From NCBI RefSeq assembly GCF_000427405.1, contig NZ_KE386491.1, positions 5,239,047 to 5,303,046 of the forward strand: 64,000 nt of DNA, in the 5' to 3' direction. Made by a program: the position numbers and the translations under genes. Below, one piece after another: positions 10,030 to 19,431 of this stretch; the first letter of the stretch is position 1, and each line of letters begins with the position of its first letter. This DNA is from Flectobacillus major DSM 103. Lineage in GTDB: Bacteria > Bacteroidota > Bacteroidia > Cytophagales > Spirosomataceae. The notes under the pieces are model-generated. The model made no database searches, was not told where the DNA came from, and worked only from the letters and a program-made list of their open reading frames with translations.

Positions 10030-10884
10030 ATGGAGTTACGACAACTAAAATATTTTATAGAAGTAGCGAAAGAGCTTCATTTTGGAAAAGCTGCTGAAAA
10101 ACTTTGTATTTCTCAGCCTGCACTTACCAAACAAATTAATTTGATAGAAGCCGAATTAGGAATAGAACTTTTTGATAAAGCCAAACGTCTTAATCACAAG
10201 AAAGTAGCATTGACAGAAGCAGGAAGATTTTTGTTGAGAGATGCCACTCGCTTTAGTGAGCAGTTTGACAGAATGCTAGAAAATACCAAAAAAGTAGGCC
10301 AAAAAAACAAACAATTGCTATTGGGTATTTATCGACTAATGACCAAAAGCCATGTAGCTCAAATTACAAAACTGCTACTTGATAAAAATCCCAATACCGC
10401 TATCAAACTCATTGAATACCAAACCTCTGTAGAAGTGCAAGAAGGTCTTATTAAAGAAGAGATAGATTTAGGAATAACTCACTTACCATTACTTTATAAG
10501 GGTTTAAGCTATGATTATTATGAAGAAAGTTATTTGAAAGTGATTCTCCCTATCAATCACCCTTTGGCTAATTATAAAAAAATCAAAATAGAACAGCTTC
10601 GCAATGAAAAATGGATAGAAGTAAATAAAGCAATCCATATTGTGTACGATGAAATCGAACGCCGCTGCCGAGCCATAGGGTTTTCTCGTGAAGCCAATAT
10701 TATTCAGGAAGTAACGAGTATTGAGTTATTAATAAGTTTGGTAGGAATAGGAATAGGTATTGGCGTAATACCCTCTTATGTTATAATCAACGATGTTGGG
10801 GTTGTAGCCAAAGACCTAGAGTTTAGTGATGATATTGCCAATGCCAAACTCATTCTGAGTCAAATTGTGGCATTCAAAAAATAA
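10030..10884 (+). CDS. LysR family transcriptional regulator
   Basis: This 284-residue protein has a canonical LysR N-terminal helix-turn-helix: MELRQLKYFIEVAKELHFGK, AAEKLCISQPALTKQINLIE, AELGIELFDK. The C-terminal substrate-binding domain follows (~residues 90-284) with the usual HPLA element (INHPLANYKKIKIEQL). It precedes the shikimate-dehydrogenase-like and MFS genes on the same strand, with its own 186-base gap containing a candidate promoter. Control of that pair is therefore plausible; LysR proteins often control adjacent catabolic genes, but usually divergent ones. Confidence 0.88.
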   Translation: MELRQLKYFIEVAKELHFGKAAEKLCISQPALTKQINLIEAELGIELFDKAKRLNHKKVALTEAGRFLLRDATRFSEQFDRMLENTKKVGQKNKQLLLGIYRLMTKSHVAQITKLLLDKNPNTAIKLIEYQTSVEVQEGLIKEEIDLGITHLPLLYKGLSYDYYEESYLKVILPINHPLANYKKIKIEQLRNEKWIEVNKAIHIVYDEIERRCRAIGFSREANIIQEVTSIELLISLVGIGIGIGVIPSYVIINDVGVVAKDLEFSDDIANAKLILSQIVAFKK

Positions 10885-10953
10885 AAAATGGTTAATGACG
10901 AAATGGGCAAGGTTTTACTTTGCCTTATTCTTTAGCCTTATAAGTCACTACCG

Positions 10954-10984
10954 ATTGTCTTTATATGGATAGAATATAATTTTG
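10954..10984 (+). promoter_or_regulatory. candidate Bacteroidota promoter for the aroE-like/MFS pair
   Basis: ATTG (10954-10957) lies exactly 19 bases upstream of TAATTTTG (10977-10984). This matches the TTTG / TAnnTTTG consensus and its usual spacing. The start of transcription would be near 10991, giving an ~80-base leader before the ATG at 11071. It separates the LysR gene from the pair downstream. Confidence 0.5.
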
Positions 10985-11070
10985 TCAAAAATAAATATTG
11001 TATTTTTGGTCTGGTTTAGCCCCAAAGAGCATCAGTATATCTTCATTTAATTGTACAACTTTATTAAAGA

Positions 11071-11922
11071 ATGCCGATTCCAACAACACCGTTTATAGAT
11101 GGGAAAACGCTTGTTTTTGCCACTCCAGGATACCCTGTATCACAGATACGATTGCCGATTCTTATGAATCACGTTTTTCCTTTTCTAGGACTTAATGCCA
11201 TTTGGATTCCAATCGAAGTGCAGCCTCAAAATTTGCAGAGTATTTTTACAACCTTCCGTAATTTTGAGAATTTCAAAGGAATGACTATTGCTATTCCATA
11301 CAAAAATCCTTTGGTTAATGATGTGGATGAAGCTACCGAGCGAGCTAGGCGTTCGGGGTGTGTCAATCTGATTCGTTTTGATGAGCAGGGGAGGTCGTTT
11401 GGCGATACCGTAGATGGTTTGGGTTTTGTAACAGGGTTGTTGGCCAAAGGTATTACAGTACAGCATAAATCGGTCTTTTTGGTAGGTACAGGTGGGGCAG
11501 GTTGTGCCTTAGCAGTGGCCTTGTGCGATGCAGGTATTCAGAAATTATATTTAAAAGATATTTTTATAGAAAAAGCCCAAAATTTAGCTCAAAAATTAAG
11601 TAGTTTTTATCCTGATATTATTTTTGAAACTACAACAGAGCCTCCAGCCAACATAGATTTGGCCATCAATGCTAGTAATAGCGGTTTACAAATTAGCGAC
11701 CCCTTGCCTTTTGACCCTTGTTATTTTGAAAAAAGTACTGTAGTAGCTGATATTATCATGAAGCCCAAAGAAACAAAACTTCTAGAAAGAGCCGCTACAA
11801 ATGGGTATATCATTCATCATGGACACCATACTTTAGACTATCAGATTTCGTTATACCTCGATTTTTTTGGAATAGAACACGATCCCGAAGCGGTACTACA
11901 ATTGGTTCAGTCGATACCTTAA
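11071..11922 (+). CDS. shikimate/quinate dehydrogenase-like oxidoreductase
   Basis: This is a 283-residue AroE-superfamily protein. The catalytic pair is kept: Lys78 in AIPYKNPL and Asp115 in GDTVDGLGF. The nucleotide-binding glycine loop is VGTGGAGCAL (residues 138-147). The N-terminal substrate signature is degenerate: GYPVSQIRLPILMN occupies the place of the usual HSxSPxxHN. This, together with the following MFS permease and the preceding LysR regulator, suggests a catabolic enzyme (quinate, shikimate or a related polyol acid) rather than the biosynthetic AroE. Forty-three bases separate it from the MFS gene, consistent with an operon. The exact substrate is inference. Confidence 0.75.
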   Translation: MPIPTTPFIDGKTLVFATPGYPVSQIRLPILMNHVFPFLGLNAIWIPIEVQPQNLQSIFTTFRNFENFKGMTIAIPYKNPLVNDVDEATERARRSGCVNLIRFDEQGRSFGDTVDGLGFVTGLLAKGITVQHKSVFLVGTGGAGCALAVALCDAGIQKLYLKDIFIEKAQNLAQKLSSFYPDIIFETTTEPPANIDLAINASNSGLQISDPLPFDPCYFEKSTVVADIIMKPKETKLLERAATNGYIIHHGHHTLDYQISLYLDFFGIEHDPEAVLQLVQSIP

Positions 11923-11965
11923 TAGCGTTAAAATCAGCAATATTATTTGATACCCATTATTTAGA

Positions 11966-13219
11966 ATGACCCAGACTAAGAAAACAACGAAAACCCGCTG
12001 GACAGTTTGTGCTTTAATTTTTTCAGCTACCACTATCAACCTCCTCGACCGACAAGTATTAGGGATTCTTGCAAGTGATTTACAAAAGAAAATAGGCTGG
12101 ACAGAACTCGAATATGGCTATATTGTAAGTGCCTTTCAGTTTTCGTATGCTATCGGAATGGCTCTTGTAGGTAGATTATTGGACAAAGTAGGAACTCGAT
12201 TGGGTTATACGCTTTCTATAGCATTGTGGAGTCTAGCCTCGATGGCACATGCCTTTGTAGGGAGTGCATGGGGTTTTGGAATAGCCCGAATTTTTTTAGG
12301 AATATCAGAAGCAGGTAACTTTCCTGCAGCTATCAAAGCTACAGCCGAGTGGTTTCCTGCCAAAGAGCGGTCGATTGTTGCAGGTATTATCAATGCCGGG
12401 TCCAATATGGGCGTAATAGTAGCTGCATTAGCAGTTCCTTTTTTGGCGATTCATTGGGGGGGGCAAACAGCATTTTTGGCTACAGGTATATTAGGTATGG
12501 CTGTAAGTGCGTGGGTCTGGTTATTTTATAGAGTACCACAGCAACATTCAAAGGTTTCGAAGGAAGAACTCGCCTATATAGAGCAAGACAGTGTGATTCA
12601 AGATGAGCCGATTAAGTGGACAAAACTCTTGTCCTATAGGCAATTATGGGCATTTACCATCATGAAGTTTTTGATAGACCCCGTTTGGTATTTCTATTTG
12701 TATTGGTTACCCAAATTTTTGGATAAAGCCTTCGGAATACCTTTGGGCAAGTTGAGTTTACCGTTAATGACCGTTTATTTGCTCTCCGATGTTGGGAGTA
12801 TAGCAGGAGGGTGGTTTCCAACATGGCTTATCAAACGAGGATATAGTTTACACAAAGCTAGGCGAACAGCCTTTTTGGTATGTGCAATGGCCGTATTGCC
12901 AATGTTTTTTGGTACATATTATACCAATTTATGGATTGCTGTAATATTAGTTGGCATTGCATTAGCAGCTCAGCAAGCATGGTCGTCCAATGCCTATACC
13001 TTGGTATCTGATTTATTTCCGAGCAATGCCGTGGCTTCAGTGGTGGGTTTTGGAAGTATGGCAGGGGCATTGGGAGGAGTATTGTTTTCGATGATAATAG
13101 GTTGGGTTTTGAATCAAACAGGGAGTTATGCACCATTATTTGCTTATGCAGCAAGTGCTTATTTTATAGCCTTTGGAGTATTGAGCTGGCTTGTTCCTAA
13201 AATTGAGCCTATTCGATAA
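11966..13219 (+). CDS. MFS transporter, anion:cation symporter (hexuronate ExuT-like) family
   Basis: This is a 417-residue permease with about twelve membrane helices. The family is indicated by SATTINLLDRQVLGILASDL near the N-terminus, LLDKVGTRLGYTLSIALWSL in the loop 2-3 signature region, and ISEAGNFPAAIKATAEWFPA, as in ExuT/galactonate/glucarate transporters of the ACS family. These import small organic anions with protons. Together with the upstream dehydrogenase it suggests uptake and first oxidation of a hydroxy-acid. It is followed by two hairpin terminators. Confidence 0.85.
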   Translation: MTQTKKTTKTRWTVCALIFSATTINLLDRQVLGILASDLQKKIGWTELEYGYIVSAFQFSYAIGMALVGRLLDKVGTRLGYTLSIALWSLASMAHAFVGSAWGFGIARIFLGISEAGNFPAAIKATAEWFPAKERSIVAGIINAGSNMGVIVAALAVPFLAIHWGGQTAFLATGILGMAVSAWVWLFYRVPQQHSKVSKEELAYIEQDSVIQDEPIKWTKLLSYRQLWAFTIMKFLIDPVWYFYLYWLPKFLDKAFGIPLGKLSLPLMTVYLLSDVGSIAGGWFPTWLIKRGYSLHKARRTAFLVCAMAVLPMFFGTYYTNLWIAVILVGIALAAQQAWSSNAYTLVSDLFPSNAVASVVGFGSMAGALGGVLFSMIIGWVLNQTGSYAPLFAYAASAYFIAFGVLSWLVPKIEPIR

Positions 13220-13268
13220 AAACTACTTAGGGTAAAGAAGAAGATTTGTTATAAATAGAGCTAACCTT

Positions 13269-13312
13269 AGAGTCAAGTGACATTTGTGCACCGAATGAAC
13301 TTGACTCTTTTG
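13269..13312 (+). terminator. intrinsic terminator after the MFS gene
   Basis: A ten-base inverted repeat (13269-13278 agagtcaagt with 13299-13308 acttgactct) with a 20-base loop is followed by a T run. It lies 50 bases after the MFS stop codon. Confidence 0.6.
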
Positions 13313-13515
13313 ATTAGTTCTGTGAAGCACTTATACATACCATGTATGGCCTATTTACTGTATAAGTGACTTAGTCTTAAACACTTTGCTCATGAAGTAA
13401 ACTTTGGACTCCGCCATAGTTCCAAAATTTATCCTATACAGTGTTATACTTGTTATTGTTTCAAATTTACAATGCTTAAATGTAATTATTTTAGAAAAGT
13501 AACAAACTCAATAAT

Positions 13516-13573
13516 TAATATGACAAAATGCCCAAATAAGATAATGAACTTATTTGGGCATTTTGTCATATTA
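13516..13573. terminator. bidirectional hairpin terminator between convergent genes
   Basis: A 25-bp perfect inverted repeat (13516-13540 with 13549-13573) has an 8-base loop. Its core, tgcccaaataag/cttatttgggca, is flanked by an A run on the left and a T run on the right, so it can stop transcription from both the MFS gene (+) and the histidine kinase gene (-). The rest of the 13220-13666 gap shows nothing else I can support. Confidence 0.8.
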
Positions 13574-13666
13574 TAAAATTGAGCCTACTTTTGAAGATTA
13601 ATTGTTATACAAAACGTACAAAATTTTGATGTTTGCTTCCTGTATCTTAGACGTAGGTTACTAAAA

Positions 13667-15595
13667 TTAACCCCAAAATATAATGGAAACATTTGTTCCT
13701 ATTCCTTGTTGGGAGACTACTTTTAGCTTTGCTTTGTTAAGGTCGATCAATTTATGAACAAGTTCCAATCCTATTTTTGTACTTCGGGCGTTGGTATGAT
13801 GTACTGAAGAGCCTATGCCATTGCCAGTATCTTGAATATGGATATTTAAAAAATCTGTATGAGTGGTATATATATAAATAGCCCCTTTTTTAGGAGTAAA
13901 TTTGATAGCATTATGTAAAATGTTGCGAATAATAATTTTAAGATGATATTCATCAAATACGACAATCGTATCATTGATATTGTAATTCACCCTGATGTCT
14001 ACCTCTGCCAGTTGGATGAATGCTTCTAATTCTTCCAAAACCTCCTCAATGACATCGAATACATTAATTTCTATTCTTTTTGGAAAAATTTTTTCTTGTT
14101 GCGAAATAGACCATTGTAATAGATTATCGACTGTAAATAGTAAGTTTTTTAGATATTTTTCTTGATTTAGTTGAAAGCCAGGCCTGTTAATTTGTGGTGA
14201 TAGGCTCAAAATAGAAATAATAGGCCCTCGTAAATCATGCCCAATGATAGAGAATATTCGGTCTTTGTTTTCTATGAGTAAAGCAAGTTTTTTAGTTTGT
14301 TTTCTTAGCTTTGAACCCAGATTAATAAAAATTACTAACATTACAAATAAGCCAATTAGTAATATAGAAATCAGAATGATTTTTTTCTGAGCTACTAGAA
14401 GTTGTTGTTGTTGTTGTACTTTTTCCAGAGACTGTATTTTGACCTTTTGTTTCATCGAGTAGATCTGCAAACTATTATAATCATCTATAAGTTTTTGCTC
14501 AAGAGTTTTTAATTCTAATTTTTTTAATTTTTCTTTTTGTCTTGCACTAAGACTATCCATTTTTTTATAGATATAAAGCGCCTCTTTATATTTCCCTTCA
14601 TGTTCTAGTACTTTGAATTGGGTTTCAAGAACAAGCATATTATCTTCTATAGTATTTTTACAAATTACAGCACGTTTATTAAGCATTTTTCGAGCTTTTG
14701 AGTAGTCTTTATTATAGACATGAATCACGGAGCGGTAGAAATAATAGGCGGCCTTTTCAGGAGATTTTTGTCGATAAAAATAACTAGGATGAATCATTGC
14801 CATTATTCTGGGGGCTTCCCGTTCATTATGGTATTTAATACAGGTATTAAGCACCATGATTAAAGAGCGATGGTAGACTTCCGTCGAAAGTTTATGCTGT
14901 TGATAAAGTCGCTGTGCCTCCTTTAAGTATTTATATGTGTTATCGGCATCATGTTTGTACAAACTGAGCTCTGCAAGAAAGAAGTTGTCTATTTGTTGAA
15001 TAGTAATAGGTTTGTTGTTTTTATTATAATATTCGTTCGATGCAACAATATACTTTCTTAAATAATGAGCCCACAAAGAATCTTCTCCGAGCTTCAAATA
15101 CAAATTAGATAATACAATGAAATTATTAGAAACGGGTTTTATGCTTTTGGGGATACCTGATGATTTTATGTTATGAAATATCTGATTTACAGCTTCATAT
15201 TGCCTATCCATATCTAGGTAAATAGTAGCCTGCTGGTACATGATTTGCCCATATATGAAATAATCTTTTAGAATTAGAGCCTCTTTTGCTGCCTTTTTTA
15301 TCAATTTATCTGCTTCTGGCAAATCATTTTTTATAAGCTTATAATAAAAGCAAAGATAGTAGTAGTAGTATGGCAAGTAAGACCTGATACGCTGTTGTTT
15401 TGCTATTAAATATCCTTTTTGGGCATAGTAAAACACGCTATCGTATTGACGATTTACCTTTGCATTTTCAGCTTTATTTTTATAGTATGATAATGTATAA
15501 CCCTTTTGTTTTGTATCAATAGCACATATATTAAAAGTTATTCCGACCATAAAATAGGCAATAAAAGTAAAGCATAATAGCCTAGAAAGAACCAT
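13667..15595 (-). CDS. sensor histidine kinase with TPR-type sensor region
   Basis: This is a 642-residue protein. A signal-like N-terminus is followed by ~350 residues of helical repeats (TPR-like, rich in Tyr/Ala/Leu), a charged coiled-coil stretch (~residues 350-400) and one membrane helix (~404-425, ISILLIGLFVMLVIFINLG). The cytoplasmic kinase core follows, with H-box FSIIGHDLRGPI (His453), N-box RNILHNAIKFTP and G-box DTGNGIGSS. This TPR-TM-kinase layout is common in Bacteroidota. It is co-transcribed with the LytTR response regulator upstream (7-base gap), which is the likely phosphorylation partner. The sensed signal is unknown. Confidence 0.9.
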   Translation of the reverse strand: MVLSRLLCFTFIAYFMVGITFNICAIDTKQKGYTLSYYKNKAENAKVNRQYDSVFYYAQKGYLIAKQQRIRSYLPYYYYYLCFYYKLIKNDLPEADKLIKKAAKEALILKDYFIYGQIMYQQATIYLDMDRQYEAVNQIFHNIKSSGIPKSIKPVSNNFIVLSNLYLKLGEDSLWAHYLRKYIVASNEYYNKNNKPITIQQIDNFFLAELSLYKHDADNTYKYLKEAQRLYQQHKLSTEVYHRSLIMVLNTCIKYHNEREAPRIMAMIHPSYFYRQKSPEKAAYYFYRSVIHVYNKDYSKARKMLNKRAVICKNTIEDNMLVLETQFKVLEHEGKYKEALYIYKKMDSLSARQKEKLKKLELKTLEQKLIDDYNSLQIYSMKQKVKIQSLEKVQQQQQLLVAQKKIILISILLIGLFVMLVIFINLGSKLRKQTKKLALLIENKDRIFSIIGHDLRGPIISILSLSPQINRPGFQLNQEKYLKNLLFTVDNLLQWSISQQEKIFPKRIEINVFDVIEEVLEELEAFIQLAEVDIRVNYNINDTIVVFDEYHLKIIIRNILHNAIKFTPKKGAIYIYTTHTDFLNIHIQDTGNGIGSSVHHTNARSTKIGLELVHKLIDLNKAKLKVVSQQGIGTNVSIIFWG

Positions 15596-15602
15596 AGTTA
15601 TT

Positions 15603-16304
15603 TTATTTCATGAAAGGGTTCATGGTTAGGATAAAGTCAATTTTACTACGATATGCCACACCAATAGGGAATGGTTTATTTAAAATCCAGATACATTTAC
15701 TATCAAAAGATTTTATATGAAGCGTATTAAAAATATATGATTTATGTAACCTGAGAAGCTTTGTTCCTTGAAGCTTCTGTTCTATTTCAGATATATTATC
15801 GTTGGCAAGGGTAAAGGTCCCATCTGCTGACCATATCTTACTATAAATACCATCAGCTTCGATATAGAGAATATCGGCTATTTTAAAGTTTTGGATTTTG
15901 CGGCCAACCTTCAGCCAGAGAAGCTCTTTTGATATTTCAGGCTTTAGACTAAGATAGAGGCGATTCAATGCCCGTATGAGCCTATTGAAAGATACAGGCT
16001 TTTGGATATAATCAATAATGTTATGATGATCAAAGCAATCCATTGCAAAATTGGAATGAGATGAAACCACAATAGTTGGGAGTGAGGTTGTCCATATTTT
16101 CAGAAAATCTAGCCCATTGATTTCTGGCATCATCATGTCTAAAAATAGCACATCTGCTTGATTAGCGGATAAATATATTAGTGCCTCTTGTGGCGTTTTG
16201 AAATAGTGAATATGCTTAATATATAATATATTCTCCAAATGTTTGATCAGTACATCAGCCTCTTCAGGGCTGTCATCAAGTATTATTGCGGTAATGAATG
16301 GCAT
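15603..16304 (-). CDS. LytTR family response regulator
   Basis: This is a 233-residue response regulator. The receiver domain (residues 1-125) has the acidic pocket ILDDS, the phospho-acceptor Asp56 in LFLDMMMPEINGLDFL, and the lysine in YIQKPVSF. The C-terminal LytTR DNA-binding domain (~130-230) contains IEADGIYSKIW and LLRLHKSYIFN. It is the first gene of a two-gene operon with the TPR histidine kinase. All key receiver residues are present, unlike in the two related proteins at 17.2-18.8 kb. Confidence 0.9.
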   Translation of the reverse strand: MPFITAIILDDSPEEADVLIKHLENILYIKHIHYFKTPQEALIYLSANQADVLFLDMMMPEINGLDFLKIWTTSLPTIVVSSHSNFAMDCFDHHNIIDYIQKPVSFNRLIRALNRLYLSLKPEISKELLWLKVGRKIQNFKIADILYIEADGIYSKIWSADGTFTLANDNISEIEQKLQGTKLLRLHKSYIFNTLHIKSFDSKCIWILNKPFPIGVAYRSKIDFILTMNPFMK

Positions 16305-17177
16305 ATATTTTTAAGATTTTTGTATTGTCTGTTAAATCATAAACGAGTAGGAATAATTAAAATAATCGAATATGATAGCTAGTCGATTTTCAATTATTAT
16401 ACTTTTCAGTAGTAATACCATAATGAAACTAGGTATTATGCTTAGGTGGGAAACGATCAATATTTTTAATTTTTATAGTATGACAACTAGGGCGGAACAA
16501 ATATGCTATTTCAGATGGTGGCTCTGATACGGAATTGTTGTACATAGGGGGTTGGAATCTTATTTATATACTTACGAGAAAGTAAATGTTCTGGATTGAA
16601 GAGTTTAGGGTTTTATACAATAATATTGTTGATTGAGGTTACAGCATATCTGATGATTTTTTAGTATATGTATTACTATCCATAAAAGGGGTATCTATTG
16701 CGTCATATATTGAAAGATTTGTAGTACTAAGCAAGAAATTTATTTGCCCGAATTTTTATAGTAGAGCTACAATTTTTATCGACTCGTATACCTGTTCATT
16801 TATATTACCTGCAAGTTTTCTTCTACTAAAGTAGTCTTGTTAAAGAGCCATTAATAGTTAAGATTGATAATCTTGAATACATCTTTAGCAACATTATCGA
16901 ACAAATATACAGATTACTTTTTACAATATAAGGAAGGTTTATACCACCAAAGGTATAAATAGACAGACAAAATTTGTATAACTGAAATAATTTCGTTAGC
17001 ACTATTTTATTGTTCATGGTATTAAAAAGTAGGTTTCATTATAGAAACTAGTCATTTCATATAGTTACGTTTTTTCAGAGTATAGTAAAGGCTTACTTTT
17101 GTTATTAGAGTTAAATATGGAGTTGTAATAGTTTGTTATAAATTAATTAGCCACATCGCTCTCTAACATATTCTGAT
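16305..17177. other. gene-free region between regulators
   Basis: This 873-base AT-rich region lies between divergently oriented regulator genes. I see no convincing coding sequence. One small inverted repeat (tttatacc 16938-16945 with ggtataaa 16952-16959) might be an operator or a chance hairpin. The promoters of both flanking regulators must lie here. Confidence 0.4.
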
Positions 17178-17885
17178 ATGATTTCAGTACCCAACAAATG
17201 TATATTAGTCGACCCTAGCGGAGATTTCCCCCTTTCTTTAATCAATCTGGTTAAAGAAAGTACTTTTTTGGATGTCGTTATCATTAAAGATATATCGCTT
17301 TTTCAGAAGGTATTGATGAAAGAGTATATAAGTCTTGTATTAATTAATATGCCCTTGATTAGCCAAAATGACCTAGATTTAATAAAGACAATTCCTTCAA
17401 AAACGCATATTATTATATTGAGTTCGTATAGCGAATATGCAGCTGAAATGTATGATTTTGATAATGTTATCGATTTTATATTGAAGCCATTTAATACTAC
17501 ACGATTATTAAAAGCAATAAGTAAAGTTATGCGTTTGCACTTAATGAATCACCCTTTGTACAACAAGGATTTTATATTTCTGAGAACAGGTCGTAGTATT
17601 AAGCGTTTTAATTTTCAAGATATAGATTTTATCGTGGCATTGGGTAGTTCTACCAAAATATATCATGGCAAACACTTTGATATTGTCAATGATTCAATAT
17701 CTGTTTTGGAAGAAGTTTTTCCCTCATCAATATTTAGACGTGTTCATAAATCGTATATAATTAATATTAAAAAAGTAACCAGTTTTGATACCAGAACATT
17801 TTCAATTGAAAATGTAGTCATTCCTATTGGTAACGTGTATAGAAAAAAGCTAGGGTTATTTTCAAAATTGATTCACCTAACATAA
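17178..17885 (+). CDS. orphan LytTR regulator with degenerate receiver (Asp to Asn)
   Basis: This 235-residue protein has a receiver-like domain (1-125) and a LytTR DNA-binding domain (~135-230; FRRVHKSYIINIKKVTSFDT). The phospho-acceptor position carries Asn57 (LVLINMPLIS) instead of Asp, and the acidic pocket is reduced to LVDPSGD. The switch Ser/Thr (IILSSYS) and the lysine in FILKPF (Lys103) remain. It resembles the convergent protein at 18056-18769 closely (FLDVVI, DNVIDF/DNVVDF, DIDFI, FRRVHKSYI), so the two are paralogues. No histidine kinase adjoins it. It probably binds DNA without classical phosphorylation; this is inference. Confidence 0.85.
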   Translation: MISVPNKCILVDPSGDFPLSLINLVKESTFLDVVIIKDISLFQKVLMKEYISLVLINMPLISQNDLDLIKTIPSKTHIIILSSYSEYAAEMYDFDNVIDFILKPFNTTRLLKAISKVMRLHLMNHPLYNKDFIFLRTGRSIKRFNFQDIDFIVALGSSTKIYHGKHFDIVNDSISVLEEVFPSSIFRRVHKSYIINIKKVTSFDTRTFSIENVVIPIGNVYRKKLGLFSKLIHLT

Positions 17886-17997
17886 TATTTATGAAATACA
17901 AATTTTAAATAGTAATGCACCTATTAAAAGATTTATGCGATGTTCCTATTACATTGCTTTTTTGCTATTCCATTACTAATACCTATTATGATTAAGT

Positions 17998-18026
17998 AAA
18001 AACCACTTAGATTCTAAGTGGTTTTT
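17998..18026. terminator. bidirectional terminator between the two orphan LytTR genes
   Basis: A 13-bp perfect stem (17998-18010 aaaaaccacttag with 18014-18026 ctaagtggttttt) has a three-base loop, an A run on one side and a T run on the other. It is placed between convergent genes ending at 17885 and 18056. Confidence 0.8.
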
Positions 18027-18055
18027 TTATAGTATCTCAACAACAAGGTTAGATA

Positions 18056-18769
18056 CTACACATCAACATAGTTATTTCTTAGGTGAGGAAAAAACAGTAA
18101 TGATTTTTTATAAAAAGAACCTATAGGAATGAGTTTGGTATCTATATGAAAATACTTGGTATCAAACCCCGTAATTTTATTAATATTTATGATATATGAC
18201 TTATGAACCCTTCTAAAAGTATCTTGTGGTAGCATGTCTGACAGAACAGTAATAGATTCATTTGCTACATCTGTTTTTTTCCCACGTTGGATTTTGGCAT
18301 AGTTACCAAATGCCATGATAAAATCTATATCGTTAAAATCAAATCGAATAATCTGCCTTCCCACTTTGATAAATGCAAATTGATTATTAACAATAGCATT
18401 GGGCGACATTTGCACTTTCATGGCTCTATTTATCGCTTTTATAACACGGTCTTCTGAGATAGGTTTTAATAGGAAGTCAACCACATTATCTAATTCATAC
18501 GTTTGAGCTGCATATTCCCTGAAAGAACTGACTACTATTACAGGGATATGCGGCGGAAGGTTATGAATAAACACCAACCCAGCTTGGTCTGTAAGCTGAA
18601 GGCTCAAAAAAATGATATCAAAGGTTTCTCTGTTGAGATAGAGCTGTGCAATCTCATAATTTTGAACAATTACAACATCCAAGAATGTATTTTTTTCAAT
18701 ATGTTGTAGTAAATCTAAAGATGACTCGTCATTTGGCTCAATGATTAGGCATTTGTTACAGAGATTCAT
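18056..18769 (-). CDS. orphan LytTR regulator with degenerate receiver (Asp to Ser)
   Basis: This 237-residue paralogue of the regulator at 17178-17885 has a receiver-like domain (1-125) and a LytTR domain (~135-230; FRRVHKSYIININKITGFDT). The phospho-acceptor position is Ser56 (IIFLSLQLTD), and the N-terminal acidic pocket reads IIEPNDES. The conserved lysine remains in FLLKPISED (Lys102). No kinase is adjacent. Its promoter side faces the long gene-free region ahead of the giant surface-protein locus, so control of that locus is a reasonable guess without direct proof. Confidence 0.85.
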   Translation of the reverse strand: MNLCNKCLIIEPNDESSLDLLQHIEKNTFLDVVIVQNYEIAQLYLNRETFDIIFLSLQLTDQAGLVFIHNLPPHIPVIVVSSFREYAAQTYELDNVVDFLLKPISEDRVIKAINRAMKVQMSPNAIVNNQFAFIKVGRQIIRFDFNDIDFIMAFGNYAKIQRGKKTDVANESITVLSDMLPQDTFRRVHKSYIININKITGFDTKYFHIDTKLIPIGSFYKKSLLFFPHLRNNYVDV

Positions 18770-19431
18770 ATTATGTCAGTATTTAATGTTTTATGATTAT
18801 GAGGTACTAGTGTGTACTATTTTTTTAGACACTAAGTTAAGATTGAAGTAACGGATTGGTTTGTATTTCTTCATTACGAAAAGGGTACAAATTATCCTGA
18901 TATATAAACTATAAGATATATATTATTTGATTAGTGATTAGGAAAGCGATACGAAGAGACGGTTGTTGGTTTGTGGAGTTTTATGATGTTAACAGACAAT
19001 ATTATTACAAAGTAGGTCGTACTGAATGAAAGTAGGATATAAATGGCGTTTTCTTTTCATACATTGTTATCAATTAGAGTTGCTATAATAAGTTAAGATA
19101 GATTTTATGAAATATTCTTAGAACTATGGATTCTATTTTAAATATCATAAAAAAAAGTTAATGAAAGATATATAATTATATAAGTGACAATAATACAATT
19201 TAAGTGCCACTTTATTGTAGAATATAAATATTTGACCAAATAATATTAAAACTATCTAATCTTGTCTCTAAAAATAATTACTTGATAATAAAGCAGATTG
19301 ACATCTTCAGAGCTTTTGCTATTGATAGATATATCAATAAGTCGACCAACTGAAAAAATGTGATTTTAAAAAACTATGATGAGCGTATGAAAAGGTTAAG
19401 GGCTGTTGTATCTAAATATTTATTGCTCTTG

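Noticed and set aside
16826-17017. 63-codon minus-strand frame between regulators
   Set aside because: AT-rich text without domain or signal character, in a region that must hold two promoters.
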